Source of the DNA: Epinephelus fuscoguttatus
Lineage: Eukaryota > Chordata > Actinopteri > Perciformes > Serranidae
Direction: 5' to 3'
Assembly: GCF_011397635.1 (NCBI RefSeq)
Contig: NC_064756.1
Location: 20,080,907-20,144,906 of the forward strand
Length of the DNA stretch: 64,000 bases
Positions 47,806 through 61,237 of the stretch are shown piece by piece (position 1 is the first letter of the stretch; each line of letters opens with the position of its first letter). The translations under genes were made by a program, and so were the position numbers. The notes under the pieces are model-generated. The model ran no database searches. It saw only the letters and a list, made by a program, of their open reading frames with translations, and was not told the DNA's origin.

Positions 47806-50040
47806 AGAGTAACTTCGGTATTTTCCAGCCTGGACAATATTTTCCCTTTTTTGTGTCTAAGTGACTAATTAGGACAACACTTTTTGAAATTGGTCCACCG
47901 TTGAGCAAGACCGCTGCAGCGGCGAAACGACTGCTGCTTGCTTATCCCACCTGTGTTGTGACAGGTCAACTTAGGACCCAAATGCAAACACAACCAGGAA
48001 ACTGGATGGTTAGAGGCAGTTTATTGTAGTTCATAGAAGTGGTGCTGAAGGCTTAAATGAAATGATGGCTGAGGCGGGCAGGGAGTTCATCCTAATATCC
48101 CTTGTCGGCTCCTCCGTCCTCTATCCTCGATCACTTGACCCGAAAATTGATTGAGACTCACCATCTTGTAGGACGTCTCAATACGTTAAATGCACTTGGA
48201 GGAGTCGAGGAGTTGGGGAGAGGGGAGGCTTTCAGCGAGGAGGGAAGTGAGTAGCCTATAGACGAATTCGGCGAGCGATTTGTGTATGCCGCCATCTTGC
48301 AGCGGCGCCATTGCTGTGGTGACATGTGTCAGTCATCAATTCATTATGCTGTCAGTGTGAACCATATGACACCATCATGAATAGCTGGATTGATGATGTT
48401 AGACAGTGGCCTCTGGTAACTGATGAAGGTATCTTAAATGAGTACCGATATTATTATAGAAATTAATCATTTGTTTGAGAGATAAGCAGGAAAGATTAGA
48501 GTAATAGGGAGATAACAGACTGTATCATTAAACACTGTGTAATATAACGTTAGCATACGTTACGTGTGCTGACGTTAGCAGCGTGACATTTAATTATTGT
48601 GGACAGGCTACGTGACCATCACATCATTGAAGGCGATCATTCACCTTCAATATGATGTGATGGTCGTCTAAAAGGCGGTGTAAAATTTGCCCGACCCATC
48701 CGCAGCTCAAGTGATTTTGACCCTCAATCAGAGACCTGTAATTGCCGTTTTTTTGGTCATCGGAGGCCAGGCGATCAATAAAATATTCTTGAATACCTAA
48801 AACAATACCTGTTGTTGTTTTTAGTCACATAGCCTGTCCATAATGATTAAATGTCACTCTGCTAGCTTGCTAACGTCAGCACACGTAACGTTATATTACA
48901 CAGTGTTTAATGATACAGTCTATTATCTCCCTATTACTCTAATCTTTCCTGCTTATCGCTCAAACAAATGATTAATTTCTAAATTAATATTGGTACTCAG
49001 TTAAGATACCTTCTTCAGTTACCGGAGGCCACTGTCTAGCATCATCAATCCAGCTATTCATGATGGTGTCATTGTAGAGAGTCAGTTCACAATGACAGCA
49101 TAATGAATTGATGACTGACACATGTCACCGCAGCAATGGCGCCGCCACAAGATGGCGGCATACACAAATCGCCCGCCAAATTCATCTATACACAAGTGCA
49201 GACTTCGCAGAAGTCTTTTACTCACAGACACACACCCCTAATAGGATATCAGTTTTAGATTGGACAACTGATCTGACTGATCGGATACGTTATGTCGTTA
49301 CGTCTGTTGGCAGGCCCGTCGCTGCTGTCGTGGTAGTGTAGTTGGTCGTTCAGGCGCCTCTGCTGTTGAATTAGGTTGCGTTATTTTTGTGGATCGGGTT
49401 GTTTTTATTTTTATTTCCCTATTCCGGTATTGACTCTGACTGAAAATGAAAATGGCCTTTCTGTTAGAATTTACATCGCCACCTACTGCTTTGGCATGTG
49501 TATTACATCACTTGGTAGCGGGTTTTGCAGTTTCGTGTGGACATCATATTTTTTTATCATACCACTCATTTGGACAAATTTTTTTTTTTTGGAAACCGGA
49601 GCCCGAAAAACTTCAATTTTAGAAGTAAACGGGTCCATGTGGACTAGGCCTAAATGATCCGACAGAGTGTGGCAGCCTGAGCCAGGGTTTTATACTGCAG
49701 CAAACTGATTGTTGGCGAGACTCAGGTGTGCAGGTTAAGCAGGTGCTGCCACTCAGGAGGATTAGTAGGAGGAGGGAACCAGGAGGCCACGCCCAGCGAA
49801 CACACAGAAACTGACTGAAAAAAAAAAAAATCTGAGCTTGTCAGTCAAAGCCAAGCACTTTTGGTGGCCAAAAATTGACCCAGGCTCCATTTGCCACAGA
49901 AATTTCATTGCAGTCAGTTTCACTGCTGCTGGCTGCAGCAGTTTTCCTCAGTCATGGACCAATTTCAAAAATGTTTGTTTCCGTTTGACACAAAACCATG
50001 GGAAAATTTAGTCCATCTCTAAAAATACCAAAGTTACCCT
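47806..50040. mobile_element. 2.2 kb TTAA-target element carrying nested repeats
   Basis: TTAA lies on both sides (47802-47805 and 50041-50044). The ends are inverted: AGAGTAACTTCGGTATTTT on the left, AAAATACCAAAGTTACCCT on the right. Arm similarity continues inward for about 120 bases (AAATTGGTCCA on the left against TGGACCAATTT on the right). No transposase frame was recognised inside. A foldback of about 940 bases (48255-49194) is nested within. TTAA targets suggest piggyBac or Kolobok kinship. Confidence 0.8.
48255..49194. mobile_element. 940-base foldback element, nested
   Basis: The left arm (about 48255-48612) and the right arm (about 48832-49194) are reverse complements over some 360 bases at an estimated 90 percent identity. 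Examples: GACATGTGTCAGTCATCAAT with ATTGATGACTGACACATGTC, and AAACACTGTGTAATATAACG with CGTTATATTACACAGTGTTT. The 220-base centre has its own small hairpin (ACCATCACATCATTGAAGG with CCTTCAATATGATGTGATGGT). It is non-coding. Confidence 0.85.
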
Positions 50041-50545
50041 TTAACATGGTGAAGAAAAGAGGTAACAACAGAGGAGAATGGGTTGAATGATAGTTGGAGA
50101 GCAGCAACGGAAGGTGCCTTGAGTTTGCAGATGGCAAACAGAGAGTCTTTTGTGGCAGCATGTGTGGACGTCAGTAGTGTGTTGGCCAGGATGAGTCTGA
50201 GATATTAGAAACACTCCACCATCATAACAGTTTCAGTAACAGTAACACTTGTGGGCTGTGCTGTGTGTGCTGTGCTGTGTGTGCTGGAGGTGTTAATCAT
50301 CAGTTCTTCTGTCTTTGTAACACTGAGCTGTAGGTCACTGATCATGGGTGGGTGATACAGTCACTGGTGTAGGGGGTGAACAGGAAGGGGCTCTGAACAC
50401 AACCTTGCCGGGCTCTGGTGTTGGTGATGAAGGGTGAGGATGATGTTGTTGTTATATCTGTCGGTGAGAAAGCTGCTCACCCAGTGGACGAGAAGTGGGG
50501 GGATGTTGAGGTGATGGAGGTTCCTGATCATCTGTCTGCGCTAAA
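50041..50545 (-). mobile_element. LINE reverse-transcriptase fragment, right of the inserted element
   Basis: The minus strand encodes RARQGCVQSPFLFTPYTSDC (the RT 'G-x-PQGC-LSP' block), then LQLSVTKTEELMINTSSTHS and ISQTHPGQHT. These follow the order of a Rex/CR1-like reverse transcriptase. Several stops are present. It is the upstream part of the same LINE as 47480-47805. Confidence 0.65.
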
Positions 50546-53500
50546 CAGTGTTCAAAGCAGTAATTCTATTTTTTGTTTGTTTGTTTGTATTGTGAGTGAC
50601 TATATGTTCCTCTTGGACAGAAAACATGTGCCAGTATTTAATAATATTTTATAATATTCATTTGATATTGTGTCAGGTTAGGGTTAGAGTTAGTGTATGT
50701 AGAATTTTTTTTTTTTTTTCATTTTAAAATGTAGTATTGGTATTTAATAAAAAAGATGTGCTACTGAGTAGCGTTAACCATGTAGCCAAATGTGTGATGT
50801 ACGTGTGTTGCTGTGTTAAGAGTTTTAAAAAAGTATCTTAAATGTACACGCTTGTTAGCAATTGATAAAAGCTAAAAGGAAAGTAATATGCTGATATGAT
50901 ATCACCTGAACACATATAACCACCTTTATTTCTCTCTGCACAGAATGCTTCCTTTGCTGGACAAGCCTCAGGTAGTAAATAATGAATGTAACAAGCTACT
51001 ATTTCCCTGAGAAATAAGTGAAGTGTCCTCAGTATCCAAATATTTTTCCAAATGTCTTGAGCTATGTATTACCTGATATGAGACATTGCACATAAGCAAA
51101 AAAACATTTATTCGACTGGCTCTGAATTGAACAGCTACAGCTAGAACTAATCCCTGATGTGTCTTTACTGCTTGACATGACTGCATGGAAAATGGCTGCC
51201 AACCCTCCAGTCTGCTCCTCCCTTCCTCGACATCCACATAACACCTCAGCTGGAGGTCCGCTATTCTGTCTACAAGTTTTGAGGAAAGCTGATGGAGCAA
51301 ATCACCACTGTTGTGAAGATTATGTCTGAGAGGCCGTTTACACGTTGCCAGCTATTTTCATAAACGGACATTTCACCGTCTCTGTTTTCAAAAAGATCTT
51401 CGTTTACATTTACCCGTGTATATATACACAAGAGCATGCCAAACCTGTAGGTGGCAGTGTAATGAGAAGCTCAAGCCTTCCATGTATCCATTGTCACCAT
51501 AGTAACATAGGTCGCACTTTTGACACAGGCGCAAGTTCCGGTGCATACTGTGACGTCGGCTGCCGATAACTCTGTTTATCTCCGTTTATCTCAGTTTACA
51601 TGCAAACGCGCAACCAGAGTTTTTCAAAATCTCCACTCTGGCCGGAGTTTTTAGAAAGACTCATTTTCAGGGGAGAAATCTCCGTTTGCGTGTAAACGAA
51701 GGGCACAAACGAAGGAAGATGTCTCCGTTTATCAAAATCACCATGTACGTGTAAACGGCCTCTGAGGAGCAGGACGGAGGAGGAGCCTGGCTTGATTGAG
51801 AGAGATTGAGTTCAGGTGTGTGCAGGAGAGCCTTGGGCTCAACTGCTAATTAATTGACAGAGTAAAAATGTGAAGTTTTCTGTTTGAAGTACCTTGATGT
51901 TTAAGATATGTAAAGTTAGAATGATTTTACATTGTGTTAACTCTTGTTAGCAGGTAGCAACATATTTGTTCCCTTTGTATTAGATTCAGTGAATGGTCAT
52001 TAATACATAGCACATTTTCTGTTTAGATAAATCCAGCAGTGTTTATTGGTGCCATACTTCCTCGATGTACTACTGCAATAAATCACAACTGACGTGGATT
52101 CTTCTGTGTCTTATTGTGCCTGACCATACAGCCATAGTGTTCATCCTTGCTCCTGGTAACCAGAAAACCAGTTACAGCTCTGATAAGAGAATATTTTACA
52201 GCCATCACTGCAGAGGGCAAAGATGAAACTAGGTGTGTCACTGATTGTTTTTAACTTTGGTGTTATGCCCCACCCTTAGGCAGCCCTATGGGGTGAACGA
52301 AACTCCAACACTGACCCACATGAACGCCTTTAAAACACTCAAATCCATGGGATTTATTAGAATGGAAACAAGACAACAAAAATACCACGGTGAGAGGCAG
52401 CAGGACCAGCAGTCCCCACACCAGGGGCCTCTCTGCTCTGCTGCTGCACAGGAGCTCTTAAGCACCTCCTCCATGCACCTCGTTAACTAATGCAGCACAC
52501 CTGGGCAGATCTACAATGGAGGAAAAAGGAGCAGCAGCACAGAAAACATCCATAACATTTGGTCAATGCGCTCTGAAAGAAACAGCTCTTCTTACAGATA
52601 AGGGAAGCTTGAAGGGCTTTCCTCTTGTCAAAATGTCACCCATACAGCCAATGCTAATAAACGTGGTGGAGCGTCAACCTAATGCAAGTGACTTCAGGGC
52701 TGTTTCTTTCCTGTTAAAGACTAAAAATTACAACATATAGTATGTCTAGAACATAATCCCCTTTCAGACCATGAAGCATCCGTGGTTTATCTACATGGGT
52801 CAATGGGCTATACGTGTGTCTTTAAATGTATAAATAATATTAGCCTGTATCATTATTTTATTAAGTGGAATTAAATACACGTCATAAGGAGGTCACTAGA
52901 CTACACATTACAGTATTTTAGAGATGGCCAACACAGTTTAATATATTCATGTGAATATCAGGAGAGAATACACTCATAAGATACAGATAAGTACCCAAAA
53001 TAAGATTTAAAAAATGCTGTTCATCTGCATCAAGACAGCTATGCAAACATCAATCATATGTTCATGTGAAATATAAAATATCCTTTTGTGTTGGTGTTCA
53101 AGGGGAAATGGAAATTTTAATTGGATCCAGATTTTAATTTGTTTATTGTATTAGTTGTAATGAAATAACAGAAACAAAGGATTTCGGCTTTGACAGCAAA
53201 CTTGTGATTGTGATTTTTGTGAACTGCCCACAGACTCATCACATGACCGCTCTGTGTGCTTGTGAAGATGGAAAGAAAACCTGCTGCTTAAACATTACAC
53301 ACATACAAGTGCACACATACACACAAAGACAAAGATGTCTGCCATCCATTTGTTGCGCTTTAATGCGGTTGTCAATTTTCTTTACCAGCTTGTAACCACT
53401 GTTTTATGAGACGACACAGCATGCTGAGGCCTCAGTGACACCAGATTACAAGCCAAACTCATGTCCAGTCTTGTCCTGAAGGCTGGTAATGAAATAACAC

Positions 53501-53834
53501 AGGGTGATGTAGGGTGATATTGTTGACTGAGTAACATTACTGATACTGCAGACAGAGAAAACCACATCTCTGTGATCACTTCATGAACTTTAGGTTTAAG
53601 TACAAAATGCAACAGTAACACAGTCAGAGGTCAGCAGATGGTCACATTGCCTAAGCTTTTGTTCGACCTTTTTTCTGGCTGTGTGTCTCTGTTTATTTGC
53701 TCCAGTAGAATGAAGTCCGCAAATAAGGTTAAAGTAAACAAGGAAGCGGGGTGACTGACACATGTTTCCAATGATTGTGAGCACGCGGTCCGTCATTACT
53801 TTCTCATTCTGTCCTCTCACACCACAGAGGCAAC
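50546..53834. other. Spacer upstream of vtn
   Basis: No gene was recognised. Apart from the inverted-ended element at 51331-51760, the stretch is AT-rich. A repeat-like block near 52260-52500 (CCAACACTGACCCACATGAA, CATGGGATTTATTAG) has no coding signature. The vtn promoter should lie just left of 53835; no liver-factor site was convincingly seen. Confidence 0.4.
51331..51760. mobile_element. Inverted-ended miniature element
   Basis: The left end AGGCCGTTTACACGTTGCC and the right end ATGTACGTGTAAACGGCC are inverted. Further in, TTTTCATAAACGGACATTTC pairs loosely with GATGTCTCCGTTTATCAAAA. TCTGAG occurs on both flanks (51325-51330 and 51761-51766), a possible short target duplication. The interior is rich in CTCCGTTTA words in both orientations. 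Confidence 0.65.
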
Positions 53835-56800
53835 ATGAGGCTGTGGGCTGTCCTGCTGCTCGCTCTGCTCGCTCAGACTTTTGCTGCAGAGGGTGAGTAA
53901 CATCAAAAATCACTTTCAAATTTTAGTTGTAGTTAGAATATAGAGGAGTGTTGCTGGTTGTTGTTCATCCTTCAGTATTATGTTGCAGTCAAACTTGATA
54001 ATGGAGCCACTCTGTGTCCTAACTGTGTTTGGTATTGCTATTAGCAGCTATATTGGATATAGAAATTGACATTTAACATCATCATTAATGACATTTTTTC
54101 TATTTATTTAAAGGTCCTTTGCATTGTCTCCATTTATAAAAATGGTATATCATATTCATCACTACAGTATGTTTTCATTGGTTTATATTCATCTGCAAAT
54201 AAAAATCATGTTTTCATGAATGAGCTGTTTTATATCCACATAAAGAACTGGTCTCCTCTCACAGAGTCCACCATGTTGTTCCACAGCAGCCCAGAACAGA
54301 CAAATTAAACATAAAATAGGGCCATTCATGTTTTTCTGTTATCACATTTTAACGTTTTTGTGTCAACGCTGAGGAAAGCCAAATGCTGAAACGCATCCTT
54401 TTGCAATACTGCTATGCATTATTAAAAGACTGACATATATGGTATTTGTGAGTGCTGACATTTGGATTTATTCAGTTTGTGAGTTTTGGGTCGGCACCCT
54501 GTGATTTTTCAGACGGTGAGTCGAGCATGTCAATTCTTTTGTTTTGTAACGTTTTTGTGTCAGCCACCATAGTTCTTGTAATGCTTGGCGTGCGGGAGAA
54601 GTTTCAGTTCTGTAACCTCACTGCTTGATTCCACCAAATTCTATACACTGGACCTTTAACTAATCGGGGTATGAAGTTTGGGTGCTCTGTCTACACCTGT
54701 AGACATACCGAAAAAAATTCAATTAAAAGCCTAGTCCCAGTTAAACACCCAGTCCCTTTTACTCGCCCTCTGTGGCTACACATTGTGACAAATAAAGGCC
54801 TGTCTCAATTAGAAGCCTGGTCTGGTTGCCAGGCAGTTCGGCTTTTGATTTTTTGTTTTATCTAAAGAACGTTTTCAGATGTATAAAACCAAATTGTTAG
54901 CTACCTCAAATTATGTGCCCATTCCTCGATTAACCTGTAAGTTATTCATATTAAAAATTAATCTAAGTTGTGAGTATTCTTTTGACATGATAAAGTGGTG
55001 TCGTGTCGGTAAGCCAGGTTCCATAATCATTGAGAGAATCCATCGAATCCACTGATGCACTGTTTGTCGAAGCTTGATCAAATGAATGATAATTGATACA
55101 ATATCTGAAGCCTTATTTTTATAAAAGTAATATTCACACTGATTTCATTAAACAATTTGATTGTATTTCCCGATCATTGCTGAGCAACCGTTTTGTGTGA
55201 AAGGAATTAAAGGCCTGTCCCAAATATAAGCCTGTTGATTTCAGTGGTTTACGCAGATAATAGCCCGGCTATTAATTGAATATATATATTAATTATATAG
55301 TATATAGTACAGTTAGGACTGCAACATTTATATTAGTTTTCTATTAATCTGATGATTATTTTTACAGTTACCTAGGTAATTATTAAGTCTATAAAATGCC
55401 AGAAAATATTCACAAATAACTAAAATATGAAGCAATGTATTCAGATTGCATGATTGTAAATTAAAATGTATTCAAATTTAACAAGTTATGGTATTTACTG
55501 CGTTCTTGGTTAATAAATGACTACAACAACTAAGCCAGTATCAGAATTGTTGCTATGTGTTGATCAATTAATCAATTACTGCATGACAATTCAACTATTT
55601 GTTTCAACACTATTTGCAATAATGAATACAAACAAGACACAATAAGCAGCCATTTAATATACAGGGTTAGCTAAACTGATCAGAAAATAGCCATTGCTAT
55701 TAATGATTAAAAAAAACCCCAACATATCCCATGAGTCTTAATCAAAGCCTAATGGGACCTGTAATCAAAACAAAGCCTAAATTTAACTTTTTTTTTTTTT
55801 TTAAAGGAGGACATTCATTTGGTCAGAGGTGTAGAGAATACACAAATGAAAACTATAGAAACAATTTACATATTGTCCTTTTCTCTTCAGAGTCCTGTAT
55901 GGACCGCTGTGAGAATGGCTTTGACTCTCAGAAGAAGTGCCAGTGTGACTCCATGTGCAAGTACTACAAGAGCTGTTGCTCTGACTATGAGGTCATCTGT
56001 GGTATGACGAGTAAGAAACCTCTCTGCTCACTTAAAGACACAGTAACGTTGTGACACAGTAAAAACGGTGCAGGGAAATTTGTCATAGATGTCACTTTTC
56101 TCCCCCAGCTCGTGGAGACACATTTGTGTTTGCAGAGGATGATGATGACGAGCTGTTTGAAGGTATCACTCCGACACCTGCCACTGTTGCCAGTCGTCAG
56201 CTGAGGCCCACACGGAAGCCTGCCTCAGACTTCGCTCGCAGGCCACATCAACATTCAGAGACCACACTGGAAATGACCAAACCCCCTCGAGTGATGGATA
56301 CCATACCTCAGAATACACCCATTTCACAGACAGTCTCACCTGCGCAGGATCTCCTTAGCACAGCTGAACCCCCTCAGACTCACACAACAGCTGAGACGAC
56401 CACTGTTCCTGTCACAACAGCCACCACCGCAGCCCCTGACCCAGACGCTGTGGCCTGCAGCGGGAGGCCTTTTGACTCCTTCATGCAGCTAAAAAATGGC
56501 TCCATATACGCCTTCAGAGGTGAGTCATCCCCTAATACTTAACTGTATTAGATACAGAGCAAAACTTGCTTCTTAACTCATGTTATTTTTCTAGGCGAGT
56601 ACTTTTTTGAACTGGACCAGAAGTCGGTGCTTCCTGGTTATCCAAAGCTCATAAAGGACGTGTGGGGCATCACCGGGCCTATTGATGCTGCCTTCACTCG
56701 CCTCAACTGTCAAGGGAAGACGTATATCTTCAAGGTGGGGACACAGGAAATGATCTTGTATTAATAAATCATGTACATCAGCCCTCTGCTGTGTTAACAA

Positions 56801-59800
56801 TCCAAACGCTCATTAGGGAGGCAAGTACTGGAGGTTTGATGACGGTGTGCTGGATGACGACTATCCTCGAGATATCAGCGTGGGCTTTGACAAAATTCCT
56901 ACTCATGTGGATGCTGCGTTTGCTCTGCCCGCTCCGGGTCACAATGGAAGAGAGAAGGTCTACTTTTTCAAAGGTACAGTCGGACATTACACAACACATC
57001 CAGATGTTTCGACAGAATATTTGCCCTGGAGATACTTAACACGTAGCTACCCATATGGAAATGAAATGTATGTACATGTAATTGTGTTAAATTTTTCACA
57101 CTTACACCCTCAGCACAGTGATGATATATATTTTATTTTAATATTCTAATTTTTATATCTTAAGTACTAGTGTAAATATGGTAAAATAATGTACATTTTA
57201 TTTTTATTGTAATGCACATTTCATTTCTACTTTATCTTATTTATTGCTTTATATTTACACACTTACTTACTTACTACTCTCACTGAAGACTTGTCCCAAC
57301 CAGGACTTGAACCCCAGTCTCCAGCGGGAAAGCCGGTGCTCTTACCTGCTAAAATTGAATATATATTGTTAACGTATATGGTTGCAATATATAATACCAT
57401 ATAAAAATTCATCAAATAGCTTCCTGATATATGTACAGATATAATATATACTTATGTAATAGACGTATAAGTTATACACATATAAATCCATCCCAAAACC
57501 CATCAATATAATGTTAATATTACATATGTAAATATAATCTCTTGCCTCTTGGGTCAAAAATTAATTTAAAAAACATATATACGCTACAGACTTCTGTATA
57601 TACAGTATGTTCTTTCCATAAACCTGCATATATATAATTAATAACATAATGTTAATCTTATATAGTAGCAACATATAATACAGTACAAAAATTCATCATG
57701 TAGATTTCTAATAATGTACAGATATAATTTATGCTCATATTATAGACGTATATGTTATGTACATATATATCATCCCAAAACCCATCAAAATAATATTAAT
57801 ATTACCTATGTAAGTATTAAAGTATGGAAGCATATTGCATTCACTTGACAAATTTAAAAAAAATCTGTTTTATTGAGTAATTTTTTCTGTTTTTCTGAGT
57901 AATTTTTTTATTTTTCTGTTTTTCAGTGTAATTTTTTTTCCTGTTTTTCGTGGTAATTTTTTCTCTTTTCTAAGTTAAGAGAGCAATAGAACAACAGACG
58001 CTTTCATTCCTTTCTTGAGAGCTCGATATAATGGAAGCAAATATGACCCGCTTGTTTAGTTTAATCCAGTTTTACTTTGTTTTGGGTTTGAGACACTGGG
58101 ACATACTCTTGTCTTTAAGTCATATAGATGGTGTTATCATTAGTTTGTGGACTTTACGCAGGCACCATAAGACTTTGCGGTTGTTCAGACGAAAAGCCCA
58201 TTCAGATCTGCTGGACATTGCAGTGTTTCTCCAGAATCAGTTGGACACATAACCCAAAACAAAGTAAAACTAGATTCAACTAAACAAGCGGGTCATGTTT
58301 GCTTCCATTATATCGATCTCTCAAGAAAGGAATGAAAGCGTCTGTTGTTCTATTGCTCTCTTAACTCAGAAAAAAATACTCAGAAAAACAGAAAAAATTA
58401 TACCGAACAACAGAAAAAATTACTCAATAAAACAGATTTTTTTTTTTTTTTTTATTTGTCAAGTGAATGCAATACGCTTCCGTATAAAAGATTGGCGTTT
58501 ATGTCAAAAATGTATTTTTAAATAAACACGTGTACCGAATTTTTGTATATACTGTATGTTCTTTTTATAAACCAGCATATTTAATTAATAACACATATGC
58601 TTGACATGCTTATAATATAGACATATATGTTATGTACAAACAGCCATCCCAAAGCCAATTAATATAATATTATATATATAAATATAAATCACAGACATGC
58701 ATGTCAAAAATTAAGAAGAAAACATACATAAGCATATATAGGGTTGTTGTATGTATGCTGTTTTCATGAACTTGCACATATAAATAAATATATATTGCTA
58801 AAATATATTGTAGCAACATATAATACCATATGAAAATGTATCAGATATTTTTTATATATGTACATACACATATTTTACTGTGGGTATTTCATATATGTTA
58901 GAAACTTATATCCTCATATATTCAGAGGATGTATATATGTGATGAAAAAATATATCACCCTATAGGTAACATATATGGCAACTCACTCTTGATATATGGG
59001 CATATATGTCATATATTTCTGTATGGGTGACATAAAACTACTTATGTCTTTTTGGTCTCTCCAGGGGATCAGTATTACACGTATGAGTTTTTGCACCAGC
59101 CGTCCCATGAGGAGTGCATCAACCTGTCTGAGAGGTCGCCGTCCGCACTGTTCAGGCGCTACACTGATGTATACTACAACAACTATGAACGTGTTATCAG
59201 CGAGCTCTTCTCTAACAGTGAGTTGTGGTGTTATAGGTCACCTGTATGTGTTTGGTAGATGGAGGTGGGTGTTGTCATTTGTACAGCTTAATGGTTTTCT
59301 AACCTTCTTCAGTGCCTCAGCATCACGACAAACACCACTTCATTGACAAGGACTGGAAGGGCCTCAAGTCTCCACTGGACGCTGCCATGGCTGGCAGAAT
59401 GTATGTCCCTCCCTGGAGGCCTGCACCACGCCGCAACGACGACCAGCCTGACCAGCGGTGGGGTCAACAGCAGGGCCAGCAGTGGAACCAGCAGTACCAG
59501 CAGTATGGACAGCAATGGGACCAGCAATACGGACAGCAGTGGGGTCGTAGGAGGCAAAGCCGTTCACCCTTCTGGGGGTCCATGGCTGAGCGGGGCATGA
59601 ACATGGGCCAGGACTTCGCACAAAGGGGGATGGAAATGGGTCTGAGGTTGGCAGAGAGGAGGATGGAGATGGAGGAGAGGCTCGGACGAGATTGGGACAG
59701 ACTGTGGAATCAAGACTGGGACCAGGGCCGACGGCGGGATGGTTATCGGCAGAACAACAGAGGGAACTATGATTCAAGAGACGAAAGGTGGCTCTTGGGG

Positions 59801-61188
59801 TCCATCCAAAGGAGTATGCCCATACAGAGCGTCTACTTCTTTAAAGGAGGTAACACTGCAGGGACCGATTCATTAGCAGTACAGTTTAGGTTAATAATAG
59901 TCAAAACATTTTAACGATACAAATGCTTATATAATGATCATTGTTTCATAGGTTTAAAGGGTAAGGTGGTCAAATAAGTAGGAGAAGGTACCCAGGAACA
60001 TGTGTCAGCTCCTTCAGACAGACTAATGAAAGAAGACCTTTGTTAGATGAGTTACAGATGTCGAGAGCAGACAGGAATTCATTTGACTAATTTTATCAAA
60101 CATCTCCTGGCGTCATCCAGCCACAGAAGGCTGATTATAACTAGTTTCACATGCTGTTTACCAGTCCACATGACAAAGAAACAGCTGCCTAAAATCACCA
60201 CAGTTCCGCTGCCTGTCATCTTTAAAGGGACAGTTCACTCTTAAGTGAGTGTTGGAGATATCAGCCGTAGAGATGTCTGCTTTCTCTCAAATGTAATGGA
60301 ACTAGATGGCACTCAGCTTGTGGTGCTCAAAAAAAAAAAAAAATACATTTGAAAAACTCAACAGCAATGTCTCTTTCCAGAAATCATGACCCAATTACTC
60401 AAGATTATCCACAGGCCTTGTTGAGAGCAGTTTCATGAAGGAACTATTTTATTACTACCAAAGTACACCCACTAATGATACCAACATGCAGAGAGAAGCA
60501 TGCATCCACTGCTAGCTCACCTTGCACCACTGAATTGGCTAATGTCAAGGGGGTTAAAGAGAAGTCATGGCGTCATGTCAAATCATTGGGATGAGTATAT
60601 GTCTTATACGAAAAGTAAAGATATGGGTGAGAATTACAATTCTGCGATTATTAAAAAAGTTCTTAATGAAAGACCTTAAACAAATGCTCTCTATATAAAA
60701 ACCTTCTCTTGTATATCAGCTGACATCCATTTGAGTGTACCCAAAAAATTCTGTCAGGCCAAGCGTAGAAGAGCACTCCCAGGGAGCACCTGAGTGGACA
60801 CACCCCTTAATTTCTAGCGAGAGTTGCTGTAACCCTCCTACATGTGTAACACCCCATAACTCCCATGGGGTCAAGGAGTATGTCCCAGCTTTCTTTCAAT
60901 AGTCGTGGCCAACGAAACAGCTCAGCAAGGACCCATTACTGTTTAAATCTCGCACTGTCACAAGCACAAACCTCTTGTCCATGAGTAGATGCACACTTTC
61001 TTCTTTCGAGGCAGCTGTGGCTCGTAAAGTAACAGGTCATACAGTAATCAGAAGATCAGCCGTTTGATCCCCAGCTCCTCATCCTTGAGCAAGATACTGA
61101 ACCCCAAATTGCTCCCGATGGCTGTTCCATCGGTGTGTGAGTGTGTTGAAAACTGAGTAGCAGGTGGCACCTTGTATGGTAGGTATGA

Positions 61189-61237
<49 letters not shown>

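Noticed and set aside
59309-59777. Antisense open frames of 82 and 137 codons in vtn exon 7
   Set aside because: They are the complement of the Gln/Trp-codon-rich repeat, which lacks stops on the other strand; no domain, and the plus strand is clearly vitronectin.
61200-61234. Possible CRISPR or other phased array
   Set aside because: It is a simple GT microsatellite in a SINE; no spacers.
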